From positions 20,217 through 84,216 of the forward strand of contig CAVYFA010000020.1 of NCBI GenBank assembly GCA_963767715.1: 64,000 bases of DNA, given 5' to 3'. The notes beneath the pieces are model-generated. The model was not told the origin of the DNA, ran no database searches, and was given only the letters and a program-made list of their open reading frames with translations. The DNA is from CAVSXS01 sp963767715 (GTDB lineage Bacteria > Chloroflexota > Ktedonobacteria > Ktedonobacterales > Ktedonobacteraceae). Below, one piece after another: positions 25,328 through 36,712 of the stretch; positions within the stretch are counted from its first letter, which is position 1, and every line of letters begins with the position of its first letter. The translations under genes and the position numbers were made by a program.

Positions 25328-26131
25328 GTGAACGTTATGGATACATCTACCCGCTTGAGCAGCCTTGAGCGCTGGCTGCTCGTTCTCCCGATAATCGGCG
25401 GTGCGCTCTTCGGGCTCTGCCCGTTGCTGGCGCCCGGGCAGTTCGCGGCAATCACCACAGGTTACGCCGGCAATGATGCGTTCATCTATCGCCTGGCGGG
25501 AGCTGCTACATTTGGTTATGCCGTAGCGCTTGTGCTGGGGGTTCGGCAAGGAACCTGGGCGGCTGTCAGGCTCATAGTGATAGCCGTGCTTACGTTTAAC
25601 CTGGCTTCTCTCTACGCCTGTATTTTTGAGTTGATCGCTCCGAGCAGCAATCGTGAAATCGTGCTGGTGCTCTACTTCATCCTGGTCGTATCTATTCTCG
25701 TCGTGGCGATTACCGGCTGGCTGCTCTACCGCCACCGCGCGGATGCGCGGCCCGTGCCGGACATCGCTGCCTGGGTTGTCAGGTTCATCGTGGTTGGAAC
25801 CGTCCTGGCCTTCGTCTTTGGCATTACGCCTCTGTTCTATCCCCAGCTCAACCGCTTGTTTGGCTTCAAAGTGACGGACATCTTTCTCTATCATCAGGCC
25901 GGAGCCGCCACGTTGGGGTACGCCATCATGGGCATCTTCCAACTTCGATCCCGCAACTGGCTGGAGATCCGCTACCCCAGCGTGATGGGTGCTGTGTTCA
26001 ACGGTCTCAGCTTTTTCGCCAGCCTGTACGCGCTCATCGTAGGGGAAGCGCTCTTGCTGCCCGCACTCGTGGGCGTCGCTTCCCTTGTGGTCACTATCGG
26101 CTCATCGTGGCTAATGCGCCCTGTGGCTTGA
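25328..26131 (+). CDS. Eight-helix membrane protein with internal duplication
   Basis: A 267-residue polytopic protein that I cannot assign to a family. The two halves are alike: RLAGAATFGYAVALVLGVRQ in the first half corresponds to HQAGAATLGYAIMGIFQLRS in the second, each followed by two more helices. This implies an ancestral four-helix unit that duplicated. The start is a GTG directly after AAAGGAAAA; an ATG nine bases later is an alternative. The stop codon coincides with the point where the ISL3 remnant begins, so the last residues may derive from the insertion. Confidence 0.7.
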   Translation: MNVMDTSTRLSSLERWLLVLPIIGGALFGLCPLLAPGQFAAITTGYAGNDAFIYRLAGAATFGYAVALVLGVRQGTWAAVRLIVIAVLTFNLASLYACIFELIAPSSNREIVLVLYFILVVSILVVAITGWLLYRHRADARPVPDIAAWVVRFIVVGTVLAFVFGITPLFYPQLNRLFGFKVTDIFLYHQAGAATLGYAIMGIFQLRSRNWLEIRYPSVMGAVFNGLSFFASLYALIVGEALLLPALVGVASLVVTIGSSWLMRPVA

Positions 26132-27678
26132 AGCCGATCAGCTTGTCTCTGGAGGTACGCAAGTTCTTTTGTCGTACCCCGACCTGCTCCCCGCAAGATC
26201 TTCACCGAACGGCTCCCTGATCTCGTGCAGCCCTGGGCGCGCATGACGAAGCGCTTACGTGCCGCCTTGCAGGCACTCGGGATGGTGACCGGCGGCGAAG
26301 GAGGGCGCAGGGCTTGCTCCCAAGCTTGGGATGCGGGTAGCCTCCCCCACGTTGTTGCGTGGCATGCGAGAGGTAGCCTCCCCAGCGGTGACCAAGGTGC
26401 GGGTCGTGGGTGTGGACGACTGGGCCTACAAACGAGGCGAGACCTACGGCACGATTGTGGTCGATTTGGAGCGCCACCGGGTCGTCGATCTGCTGCCTGA
26501 TCGCCGCTCGGAAACGGTCAAAGTCTGGCTCCAAGGGCATCCTGAGATCGAGGTGATGAGTCGAGACCGCGCCGGGAGTTACGCGGAGGCGGCAAGAGAG
26601 GGGGCGCCGCAAGCCACCCAAGTCGCCGATCGCTTCCACTTGACCAAGAATGTGCGGGAGAAGCTCAAAGACCTGCTGGACCGCAAGCGTACGTGCTTGC
26701 CCTTCGTGGAGGAGAGCACGGTCCACTCGGCTTGCGCCACACTTCCCGCTTCACCGCAAAAGGAGCTCTGCGGCATGAGCACGAGAAGAGCAGACGGTCT
26801 CCGGTCAACAAAGCCGTTCTCAATCAACCGGATGATGGCGCGTCCGCTCGCCCGCTGACTGCTCCCGAGTGGCGCCGTCAACTGAATTGAGAGAAGCGCT
26901 ATGCCTTGTATGAAGAGGTGCGAGCGTTACGGCAGGCAGGGCCTGAGTCACTACGCCATTGCCGACACGCTGGGCATCAGTCGTCCGACCGTCCGGCGCT
27001 TTCTGGCAGCCGAGCAGTTTCCCGAACGGCTCTCGGGTCCCAAGCGACGACAGCAGCAGAGCATCGTGACGCTCTATCTGCCCTTTTTACATGAGCGCTG
27101 GCAGGCGGGGTGTCACAACGGACGCCAACTGTTCCGGGAAGCCAAAGCGCGTGGCTATGCTGGCTCACCGGCTCAACTGGAACGTGTCATCACGCAGTGG
27201 CGTAAGCGACCTTCCTCCTTCCCCTCCAGAGAAGCCCACGACCCCCTCGCCCGACCGCGGTGACGGTTCCCAAGCGCCAGCGGCTTTCGTCGCAACAAGC
27301 CTCCTGGCTCTTTGTGCTTCCCAAAGAGAAGCTCACTGCTCCTCAGCAGCGGCAACTCGAGCAGCTGTGTCAAGCCAGCGAGGAGTCTGTCCATGAGCGT
27401 ATGAGCTCAGTCAAGACTTCCTGAGCCTGCTCAAAGAGCGCCGGGCACAGGCGCTGAAGGAGTGGATCAGTATAGCTAAAAGCAGTTATATCCCCGAACT
27501 CACAAGTTTCGCCAAGAGCGTGCAGCAGGATTACGCGGCCATTTCTGCGGCGTGCTCCCTGCCGTGGAGTCAGGGGCAAGTCGAAGGCCAGATCAATCGG
27601 CTCAAATGCCTGAAGCGGCAAATGTACGGACGGGCGCAGTTTGAGCTCCTTCGCCTCCGCGTCCTTCATGTCGCCTAG
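26131..27678 (+). pseudogene. Decayed ISL3-family transposase
   Basis: Fragments in several frames follow the order of an ISL3 (IS204/IS1001/IS1165) transposase. After 26140 comes SLEVRKFFCRTPTC (zinc-ribbon end), then FTERLPDLVQPWARMTKRLR. At 26395 the DDE start VRVVGVDDWAYKRGETYGTI appears, then RDRAGSYAEAAREGAPQA and VADRFHLTKNVREKL. At 26900-27230 an inserted HTH part (YAIADTLGISRPTVRRFLAA) follows, and at 27470-27678 the C-terminus (LPWSQGQVEGQINRLKCLKR). The N-terminal zinc finger is missing, and at least three frame changes occur, so it is inactive. No terminal repeats were recognised. Confidence 0.85.
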
Positions 27679-28355
27679 GAGCAGCTGCGGAATAGCTCCG
27701 CTTTCTGCTGCTGCTCATGAGGCCACAGGTCTCTTCCTGGATGCTGATCCCGCTAGTTCAACAGGGAAGCATTTAGTCTGGTCTCGATGGGCGAAACCGC
27801 TTCTTCCCCAATCGTTGGAAAGTTCTTCCTACTCTCACCGCATCGTTTGTAGCAAGCGGGCGGATTTACCAAAAGTGACGATGAACCCATTTTACGTGAG
27901 TGAATACGTAGCATTGACAAATGCATTGATCAGAATGTATGCTTTGTTTGGGTGCCACTATCCCACAAATCTGATGTTAGAGAGAACTCTGGGGTCTTTT
28001 AACATCTTGAAGATTCACCACCAGTAGGTGTGTGCCTGTCTGGCATGGAGAGTCTTCTCTGAGTTTGTGCCAAAAAGCAGGGATGCGTTTGCCATGAGCT
28101 ATTTTCCGTCATTTTCCGCTGTGTAAAATTGTCACCCTATCCGATTTTCTTCAGGCCGTCAGTGGAGTGCGTTTTTGTTGGAAATCTCGGCAATTTTATA
28201 GAAAACAAGGAGGTGAAGAAACAGGCACGAACAACATGATGTATTGTCGCTAGTAAGGTTGCCCTGTATATGCCTGCAAAGGAGCGGTTCACTTTGCCGG
28301 TTGACAAATTGTTTTGTCAGCCTGTGGTTCAGTTAGTTTATACAGGAGATGTACT
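27679..28355. other. 677-base region without a convincing gene
   Basis: An open frame of 128 codons (27641-28027) starts inside the transposase end and has no family features; I regard it as noncoding. The stretch probably contains the IS right end and the promoter of the next gene. A palindrome TGACAAA-TTGT-TTTGTCA is at 28302-28319. Confidence 0.4.
28302..28319. promoter_or_regulatory. Palindrome upstream of a secreted-protein gene
   Basis: Seven-bp arms TGACAAA and TTTGTCA with a 4-base spacer, 37 bases before the start codon at 28356. The left arm overlaps a TTGACA -35-like word. It could be an operator, but no matching regulator is known in the window. Confidence 0.35.
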
Positions 28356-30122
28356 ATGAAGAAGAGAAACCTCAAGGTTGCTCTTTTCTCCCTGCTCACG
28401 ATGACAGTTTTGCTGGTCAGCGCTTTTGCGACCGGGGCTGTCTTTGCAAAAGGAACAAGCAATTCGATCAAGGCGTCGGGCAGTAGCGTTACAGTCTCGT
28501 CAAAGAAGGCGAACGCCCCGGCGGCGGTGGAGCATACCGTGAATGTGCACAGCCTCCCGGTTGAGACAAGCAAGCCAGCGGTCAATCACACCCAAATACC
28601 GCTGAAGGTAAGTCCGGGATTGGCGTCCGCAAAAAAATCTGCTGCGACTAACAAGAATGCCCCAAAGGGTGGCGCGGCCGCAGTCGATACCTCCTCGCCC
28701 ACCAGGACATTCAGCTTCAATGGCATGGCCGATTCGGCCAGCATCTGCCCCTACTTCGGCGGCTGCCAGCCCCCGGACATGGCCCTGGCGACCTCTTCGC
28801 AATTCGTCTTACAGGGCGTGAACACCTCGTTCGCGATCTGGGATACGACCGGTCACCTGGTGCTTGGCCCCATCAACTCACAGAACTGGTTCGGCATACC
28901 CAATCCTTTGCCGGCCGGTTGCGACCCGGCGGGCCCGTTCACGAGCGACCCGCGCGCCTTCTATGATCCTAATAGCGGGCTCTTCTGGACGGCGGAGCTG
29001 CAGGTTGAGAGCGCCGCCTTTGGCGTCGGCGTCAACTGTAACCTGCTGTCCAAGTATTGGATCGCCAATCTCAATTTGAGCACCGGCGTCATGCATGTCT
29101 ACGCCTTCGACATGACGCTCGGCGGTACGCTCAACGACGGAGCCGACTACACCCAGTTTGGCTTCAGCGCTTCGACCCTGGCCTTCACCGGCAACATGTT
29201 CAACTTCACCACCGGGAACTACGACTTCGCCGAGGTGCAGGTTGCCAACAAGCACGCGATGGAGCAGGGCCTGCCCGTCACACCCGCGGCCTTCTTCGAT
29301 CTCTCCGCGTGCGCCACGGTCTGCGTGACTGTGGATACAGTCCAGCCGGTCGAGACGGAGACGACCTCGGCCAGCGACCCGCATGTCCAGTACTTTGTCA
29401 ACTCGTTCAACAATATGGGTGGAACAGACACCGGCGACCCCTTCGGCAACGACTGCCTCGTGACCGCCTGCAATGGTTTCCTTGTATGGGACTTTGATCC
29501 CAGCAATTCAACATTGATCGGCGCGTTCGTCGGGACTGGGGTCCCCAATCCGACCTACCTCATACCCGCCAATGCGGATGAGCCGGGGTGCTTCCAGTGT
29601 GTCGAGACGATTGACACACGCATCACCGGAACGCCGGTCTACAGCGTCGGTGGAGGGCAGCCGTACATCTCCTTCTCGATTGACACTTCTGTCAGCAACG
29701 GCGGGCCCAACGGCCAGAATAACGTCCCGGGCATCTTATGGGGACAGATCCAGGTGACGCATGTTCCGGGGCTTGTCGTTGGCAACCTGGCTCAGAGCGG
29801 TTATCTGTACTTTACAGGGGACCGCGCGGCTTCCTTTGGCGCGATGATGCAGGATAAGAACGGCAACCTGTTCATGGTCTTCGATACGATGAGCTTCAAC
29901 CTCAATCCGAGCATCGAGATCGCCTCGCGCGCCAAGTCCGACCCGCTGGGGACGCTGGGCAACGTCAAATTTCTCATCAAAGGGCCGGCTGCGACCTTTG
30001 ACGTCCGCTGGGGCGACTACGAAGCCGCTTCCTACAGTGGCTTCAGCAGCAACCACGTCTGGGTGGCTTCAGAGTACTCCATCAGTGGGGACTGGAACAC
30101 CTTAATCTCGCGTGTCTCGTAG
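28356..30122 (+). CDS. Secreted protein of unknown function, family A
   Basis: A 588-residue exported protein. The start MKKRNLKVALFSLLTMTVLL gives a signal peptide with cleavage near AVFAKG; the ATG has CAGGAG upstream. A Ser/Thr/Lys/Ala-rich spacer (30-110) precedes a beta-rich body with Asn/Gly/Asp-rich stretches and several cysteines (SICPYFGGCQPPD). The C-terminal RWGDYEAASY and WVASEYSISGDWN are shared with the secreted protein at 34208-35851, showing common descent. No catalytic motif was recognised. An extracellular, possibly propeller-like, surface or binding role is plausible. Confidence 0.8.
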   Translation: MKKRNLKVALFSLLTMTVLLVSAFATGAVFAKGTSNSIKASGSSVTVSSKKANAPAAVEHTVNVHSLPVETSKPAVNHTQIPLKVSPGLASAKKSAATNKNAPKGGAAAVDTSSPTRTFSFNGMADSASICPYFGGCQPPDMALATSSQFVLQGVNTSFAIWDTTGHLVLGPINSQNWFGIPNPLPAGCDPAGPFTSDPRAFYDPNSGLFWTAELQVESAAFGVGVNCNLLSKYWIANLNLSTGVMHVYAFDMTLGGTLNDGADYTQFGFSASTLAFTGNMFNFTTGNYDFAEVQVANKHAMEQGLPVTPAAFFDLSACATVCVTVDTVQPVETETTSASDPHVQYFVNSFNNMGGTDTGDPFGNDCLVTACNGFLVWDFDPSNSTLIGAFVGTGVPNPTYLIPANADEPGCFQCVETIDTRITGTPVYSVGGGQPYISFSIDTSVSNGGPNGQNNVPGILWGQIQVTHVPGLVVGNLAQSGYLYFTGDRAASFGAMMQDKNGNLFMVFDTMSFNLNPSIEIASRAKSDPLGTLGNVKFLIKGPAATFDVRWGDYEAASYSGFSSNHVWVASEYSISGDWNTLISRVS

Positions 30123-30181
30123 GGTGTCCTGGCCGTGAGTGCGATAGGTGAGCCGCGGTATCGCTACTCGCGAGTAAAACG

Positions 30182-30209
30182 AGCGGGGGCGCAGCAATGC
30201 GCCCCCGCT
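30182..30209. terminator. Hairpin terminator between convergent genes
   Basis: A 12-bp stem AGCGGGGGCGCA paired with TGCGCCCCCGCT, closed by a GCAA tetraloop and followed by TCTTCGTT. It lies between the secreted-protein gene and the convergent ftsH and may serve both directions. Confidence 0.75.
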
Positions 30210-30251
30210 TCTTCGTTGAAAGCCTCCTGGGATACGGCTTCGTCTAGACCT

Positions 30252-32291
<2,040 letters not shown>

Positions 32292-32416
32292 GGGGGTCCT
32301 CTCTATTTCAAACAGGCAGCCCGCTCAATAGATCCTTGCGTATGCTATTGCTTCTTGAATACTGTAAAAAAACCGAAAATCACGTCGCTGCTTGCTTCGT
32401 CACTCTTTCGAGGGCT

Positions 32417-32446
32417 ATTATAGCATATCTTAGCGTCCTATCGTAA
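32417..32446 (-). promoter_or_regulatory. ftsH promoter
   Basis: On the minus strand TTACGA, an 18-base spacer and TATAAT preceded by TGC (extended -10). It is about 130 bases upstream of the ftsH start. Confidence 0.7.
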
Positions 32447-32463
32447 TAACATAAATATTACGA
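32441..32463. promoter_or_regulatory. 8-7-8 palindrome over the ftsH -35 box
   Basis: TCGTAATA, 7 bases (ACATAAA), TATTACGA. The perfect 8-bp arms include the -35 hexamer of the ftsH promoter, so a dimeric regulator bound here would compete with polymerase. The regulator is unknown. Confidence 0.5.
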
Positions 32464-32516
32464 AGGGTGATAGGGAATAGTTGTGGGTCACTCTTGCTTA
32501 TACACAATTCATTCTG

Positions 32517-33233
32517 TTACGGCATGGGTCTGGCCAGCGCTAAACCCCAGACTGCCCTGGCTCCAGCCGCGAAGAGCGGAGCAGCGCATGCCTCCAGTGT
32601 CGCGCCAGAGGTGCAGACATCGTCGATAATCACGAGCGTTTTGCCATAGAGCACTCCCCGGAGCAGCGCAAGGGAGCATGCAAACGCGCCCTGCACGTTT
32701 TGCCGGCGCTCACCGGGTCCCAATCCAACCTGGGAGAGTGTGGCGCGGTGCCGCACCAGCAGGTGTTCGTAGCAGGAGATGTGGAGGTTCCGCGCGCACG
32801 CTTCCGCCAGCAGCGCCGCGTGGTTGTAGCCGCGCTGCGCATAGCGCTCCTGGTGCAGTGGTACCGGCAGCAGCGCATCTGCGGTGATTCCGTAGCGCCG
32901 GTATGCCTGGGCCAGCAGCAGCCCAAGCGGTTCGGCCAGCCGCGTGTTCCCGTCGTATTTCAATGCCCGAATGCAGGCGCGCAGCGGTTCCTTATATTCG
33001 CCGGCGGCGCGCAGGGCGCTGATTGCTGGCTGTACATGCAGGCACTCCCGGCAAAGCCCCGCCGGCGTGGTCGGTAGTCCGCAGCGTGGGCAGATGGGCA
33101 TCGGTAACGGTTCGATTCGCGCGAGACAGGAGGAGCAGAGGACATGGCCGCCGCGCTGGCAGCCCGCACAGCGTGGAGGGTAGAGGATGTCCAGAAGCCG
33201 ATGAAGCTTCTGGACATGGTTTCGCGGTGTCAT
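32517..33233 (-). CDS. comF: ComF family amidophosphoribosyltransferase-like protein
   Basis: ComF proteins take part in DNA uptake and carry a phosphoribosyltransferase fold. The product has an N-terminal zinc-ribbon with two cysteine pairs (CAGCQRGGHVLCSSC and CPRCGLPTTPAGLCREC), LLPVPLHQERYAQRGYNHAA, and the PRPP-binding loop LVIIDDVCTSGATLEACA. The ATG at 33233 was chosen; an upstream in-frame TTG at 33245 is less likely. It is the only competence-type gene seen. A role in transformation is inferred from the family. Confidence 0.9.
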   Translation of the reverse strand: MTPRNHVQKLHRLLDILYPPRCAGCQRGGHVLCSSCLARIEPLPMPICPRCGLPTTPAGLCRECLHVQPAISALRAAGEYKEPLRACIRALKYDGNTRLAEPLGLLLAQAYRRYGITADALLPVPLHQERYAQRGYNHAALLAEACARNLHISCYEHLLVRHRATLSQVGLGPGERRQNVQGAFACSLALLRGVLYGKTLVIIDDVCTSGATLEACAAPLFAAGARAVWGLALARPMP

Positions 33234-33440
33234 ATTTCTCAGCAAACCTTAGAGTATAAGCTCACCTTCAGTATGGAGAACTATGCCATGGGATAGAAGG
33301 AAGAAGAGGTTATGATATGGTGAAGATCTGGTTACGTTTTCGTCAGAACTGGCCAATTTTTGGATGAAGTTCAACAATGTGGGTGAAAGCGGCCCAGGCT
33401 GCCGGGTTGGTACATGGCTTGCTTATCGACTCGTTTAGCG

Positions 33441-33983
33441 CTATTGATGTTTAAACGACTGCACATGATGCAGGTGCGGCGTGTATTCAAGGCGCACAAG
33501 GTCCCCTTCGCGCAGGTCACCGTACTGTTCCTCCGTGAGGCGGAAGACCATGACCGGCAGCAGGTCATCCGTCTCAAGAGGCTGCAAGGCCATGCCGTAC
33601 CATGGGCGCCCGATACGGTGGGTCATTCCGGGGTGTGCCGATCTTCCCTGCCGGATGACGTTCGTTGCTGTTGTGCGCCGTGCAACCACCTTGCCCGTCA
33701 TAGTGCGCTTCCCGCCGCGCAGGTCATGCCAGCCGCCGAACGTCAGGAACAGGGGATAGGGCAGCAGGAGCGAGCCGATCAGCAGCAGGACAATGGAGCC
33801 GATGATGCCGGAGATAAGCGTGTACAGTCCGACCGCCAGGAGAAGAGAAGCAAGCAGAAGCAGTGGCAGGCCGGTAAGCAGCGCATGAATAGGGGCGATG
33901 CCTGGCCGCCATGTCCACCAGGAGAATGAGCCGGGCGGTGCCGGTGACGATTTGAATTCCCCGCTGTGAGTTCTTCCACGCAT
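33441..33983 (-). CDS. Two-helix membrane protein of unknown function
   Basis: A 180-residue protein: a short polar N-terminus with SWWTWRPG, two adjacent hydrophobic helices (about 36-85; LLASLLLAVGLYTLISGIIG), and a soluble C-terminal domain with TMTGKVVARRTT and VMVFRLTEEQYGDLREGDLV. The C-terminal part resembles a small beta-barrel domain that could bind a ligand, but I do not recognise the family. It is monocistronic. Confidence 0.6.
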   Translation of the reverse strand: MRGRTHSGEFKSSPAPPGSFSWWTWRPGIAPIHALLTGLPLLLLASLLLAVGLYTLISGIIGSIVLLLIGSLLLPYPLFLTFGGWHDLRGGKRTMTGKVVARRTTATNVIRQGRSAHPGMTHRIGRPWYGMALQPLETDDLLPVMVFRLTEEQYGDLREGDLVRLEYTPHLHHVQSFKHQ

Positions 33984-34118
33984 GTTCCATCTCCTTGTTG
34001 TTCTCGAAGTTAGTATATCCTATCGTTCAGGAGATGGCGGCCTGCTCTCTTAAGTAGCCAAAGGGGTTATATCAGTACAGGTGTTACTCGATAAGCCATG
34101 TCATGAATACACTAGAGA

Positions 34119-34164
34119 AATGAAGATGCAGGAATGCCGTTACCAGCATTCCTGCATCTTCATT
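34119..34164. terminator. Terminator after the secreted protein 34208-35851
   Basis: A 19-bp perfect stem (34119-34137 with 34146-34164) with an 8-base loop. It lies 44 bases after the stop of the minus-strand gene. Confidence 0.75.
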
Positions 34165-34207
34165 ACATCTCGATGAAGAGATGCGCCGGAGGCGCACTCT
34201 TTCGATA

Positions 34208-35851
34208 CTACGCAGCCGCCTCAAACACGCGAGTTCCCCAGTTGGCGATTCCATCGCCAGGGCCGGGGATATATTCGGTTGCCATCCAGATGCCACTGCC
34301 GGAAGGATCAGGCACGGCAGCGGAGTAGTCACCCCAGCGACCTGGGCCACCGACCGCGCTAAAGCCGATATCGGCCTGGGCGCCAAACGCTGCCACCTTA
34401 AGCCCACCGAACGATTTCTGCCCGGACGCCATAGTGGTGTAGGCAGCGCTGGGATAGGTGGTTGAGTTAGTGAGGGTCATGGTCATGGCAGCCGTGCCAT
34501 CCGACTGCACCGCCACCGCCGGGTAGAGCAGGAAAGCGGCGTTGGCGACGACATAGCCCTGGTTCGCTATCGTCGTCGTGCCGATGTTATTCCCATTGAG
34601 AGAAGGCGTCACCTCGAACCAGGCCGCCCCGGAGAGGGTAGTGGTCTGGCCGGGAACGTTGGTCAGCGCCGTATCAAGCGTGGACCACAGCTCTCCGTTG
34701 ATCTCCTGTACCTGCAGCATACGATCATCGTCGGTCTGGATCAGCCCGCTTGTGTTCTCGCCGTAGAAGGCGTTGAAACCAACGGGAGTCTGCGCGGAGG
34801 GCGGGAAACCATAGGTTTCCGAGGAGAGGACCGTACTCGACAGGGTCGGTTTGCAGGTGCCGCTGGTGACGCACTGGCGATTTGTCATGGCCCAGGCGCC
34901 AATGTGACTGGCAAAGGTACCAGAGAAGTCCAGCGAATCCAGGAAGTACTCCGCCGGGACGTTGGTGTCATCGCTAATCGCAGGCTCAATCGAGAAGGCA
35001 ACATTGCCGGCAATGTTCAGATTGGCGAAATGCACGAAGTTGATCTTCGAAGCCTCGGCAATCAACTGCGACTTCGAGATGGCATAAATCTGGGAACCAT
35101 TGAATTCCGGTCCCAGGATCGAGAACTCATTGGTGCTGATGTAGATGTTGTACTGGTCGATGCCGAAGAGCGGCTGGTCCCCGAAGCAGGGGCAACCAGG
35201 ATTCTGCGAGTCAGTCGTATTAAAGCGGTAGACTTTCCAGCCGCTGGTCGGGTTCCCGGTGGGATTGACAGCTACATCGAAATGCGAATTGTTGGTCGAC
35301 AACGTCGTCGTCAAGAAGAGCTGAGTGGCGAACCAGGTATTGGTTGTCGGGTCGAAGTAGCAGCGCACGTCGCCCTGCACGTTCGTATCGGGAGGCTCGA
35401 ATACCGGTGGCTCACCAAAGAAAACTGGCAGGGCTTCGGGGCCCTTGACGACTGTTCCATCGGGGCGGTAGATCGTTATAGCCTCATTTACAGGCTCCAC
35501 CACGTACCCATTGCCGACGCACAGACCCTGGTCGGGCGGTTCGACATCACCTGCCGGATTGACCTTGGCGCTATCAACGGAGCTGACGCCGTTGAAGTTG
35601 TGCAACAGGGCATTGGTATTACCCGTACCAGGTGTTGCCCCAGGAGGGATTATAGATGACTTTCCCCTGGGATGTGGGACACGAACAGGAACAGTATGAG
35701 GTGTTGGTGAACTGGCCTTTGCGGTGGAGGCGTTGGTGCTTGCCGCAAAGGCTGATGGGATGTGCCCTAGAGAGATTGCCGTTGCCAGCATCATACTCAA
35801 TAGAGCAACGACGGTCACAAGCGAGAGTGTGAGGCTCTTCCTTGAGCGCAT
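34208..35851 (-). CDS. Secreted protein of unknown function, family A
   Basis: A 547-residue exported protein. The signal peptide MRSRKSLTLSLVTVVALLSM ends near PSAFAAS; a Pro/Ser/Thr-rich linker follows. The mature part contains GDVEPPDQGLCVGNGYVVEP, CYFDPTTNTWFATQLFL and PGRWGDYSAAVPDPSGSGIW. The last of these and the WMATEY block correspond to the C-terminus of the protein at 28356-30122, so the two are distant paralogues. It has no anchor and no recognised catalytic motif. A beta-propeller surface or extracellular binding protein is plausible. Confidence 0.8.
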   Translation of the reverse strand: MRSRKSLTLSLVTVVALLSMMLATAISLGHIPSAFAASTNASTAKASSPTPHTVPVRVPHPRGKSSIIPPGATPGTGNTNALLHNFNGVSSVDSAKVNPAGDVEPPDQGLCVGNGYVVEPVNEAITIYRPDGTVVKGPEALPVFFGEPPVFEPPDTNVQGDVRCYFDPTTNTWFATQLFLTTTLSTNNSHFDVAVNPTGNPTSGWKVYRFNTTDSQNPGCPCFGDQPLFGIDQYNIYISTNEFSILGPEFNGSQIYAISKSQLIAEASKINFVHFANLNIAGNVAFSIEPAISDDTNVPAEYFLDSLDFSGTFASHIGAWAMTNRQCVTSGTCKPTLSSTVLSSETYGFPPSAQTPVGFNAFYGENTSGLIQTDDDRMLQVQEINGELWSTLDTALTNVPGQTTTLSGAAWFEVTPSLNGNNIGTTTIANQGYVVANAAFLLYPAVAVQSDGTAAMTMTLTNSTTYPSAAYTTMASGQKSFGGLKVAAFGAQADIGFSAVGGPGRWGDYSAAVPDPSGSGIWMATEYIPGPGDGIANWGTRVFEAAA

Positions 35852-36314
35852 GAGGTGATCTCACTTTCTAAATATTGACTAGCACTCTACCTATGTTTGC
35901 CTAGGAGGTGTCACTACAAAACGACTGCTATAGCCGGTGGTCTGTCCTCTCAGAACTCTCTCTGAACGCCTGAATCGGCTCCGGTGGTACTTCACGATGA
36001 AATAGCGTACGACTCGGTACGTCAAAAGCTAAACGGACTGACCATTGGCACCTTTTCCGTTGCAAATGCTTGGAAACACACCCCCTTTCCGAGCATGAAG
36101 GTTTCAAAAGAACTATAGCACGTCTCCAAACAATAATGATGAGGAAAAGTGCGAAAATTATAAACGGGTAACTTTTCGAATGCCCTACGGGCAAATTTAC
36201 GGGGGCCTTTGTCTTCATGTACAGGTAAAAACGTACGCAAGTACTTTCTGGAAACCATTCTGTGATATACTGGGGAAAGTTCAAATACCCAGGTCTCAAT
36301 TATAGGAGAGTTGT
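35852..36314. other. 463-base divergent intergenic region
   Basis: It separates the minus-strand secreted protein from a plus-strand small membrane protein. A TATACT (36266-36271) lies 44 bases upstream of the plus-strand start and may be its -10 box; the -35 is weak. Longer minus-strand frames here lack coding character. Confidence 0.35.
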
Positions 36315-36698
36315 ATGGATGACACCACTTCGACCGATGATACCGGTACTGAGACAGCACAGCCTGTCCCAACTGTAGCGAGCGAGACGACCGGGACAAC
36401 CCACCGCCAGGTGTATGGTACGGCGAAGACCGAGAACCTGCGCGACTCCGGCCTCTGGCGTATCATTGTACCAGGTTTCATTCTTGTTGTCAGTCTCATT
36501 ATGCTTGCGTTCCCGCTCATTATTTTAACGCCGCTCTTCCTGCATTCGCTCGATCCACTCGCCGCCGCCAATCAAATGAACAGGCCTGAGACGTGGATAT
36601 GGATCGTCATGTTCCTGGTGGAAATCGGCATTATCGCCGTGGTCATACGCGGGCTGGCGAAGGCGTTTTTGACGGAGGCCGGCAACTACCGCAGATAA
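36315..36698 (+). CDS. Small two-helix membrane protein
   Basis: A 127-residue protein with a Thr/Glu/Asp-rich N-terminus (residues 1-45) and two helices (about 50-75, LWRIIVPGFILVVSLIMLAF, and 93-112). The ATG has AGGAGAGTTGT upstream. No family recognised. It is convergent with ogt. Confidence 0.65.
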   Translation: MDDTTSTDDTGTETAQPVPTVASETTGTTHRQVYGTAKTENLRDSGLWRIIVPGFILVVSLIMLAFPLIILTPLFLHSLDPLAAANQMNRPETWIWIVMFLVEIGIIAVVIRGLAKAFLTEAGNYRR

Positions 36699-36712
36699 AG
36701 GCCGCGTAACGC

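Noticed and set aside
25012..25458. 148-codon minus-strand frame
   Set aside because: It runs across the MITE and its inverted repeats and into the antisense of a membrane-protein gene.
27641..28027. 128-codon plus-strand frame after the transposase
   Set aside because: It starts inside the decayed transposase, has no ribosome binding site and no recognisable motif.
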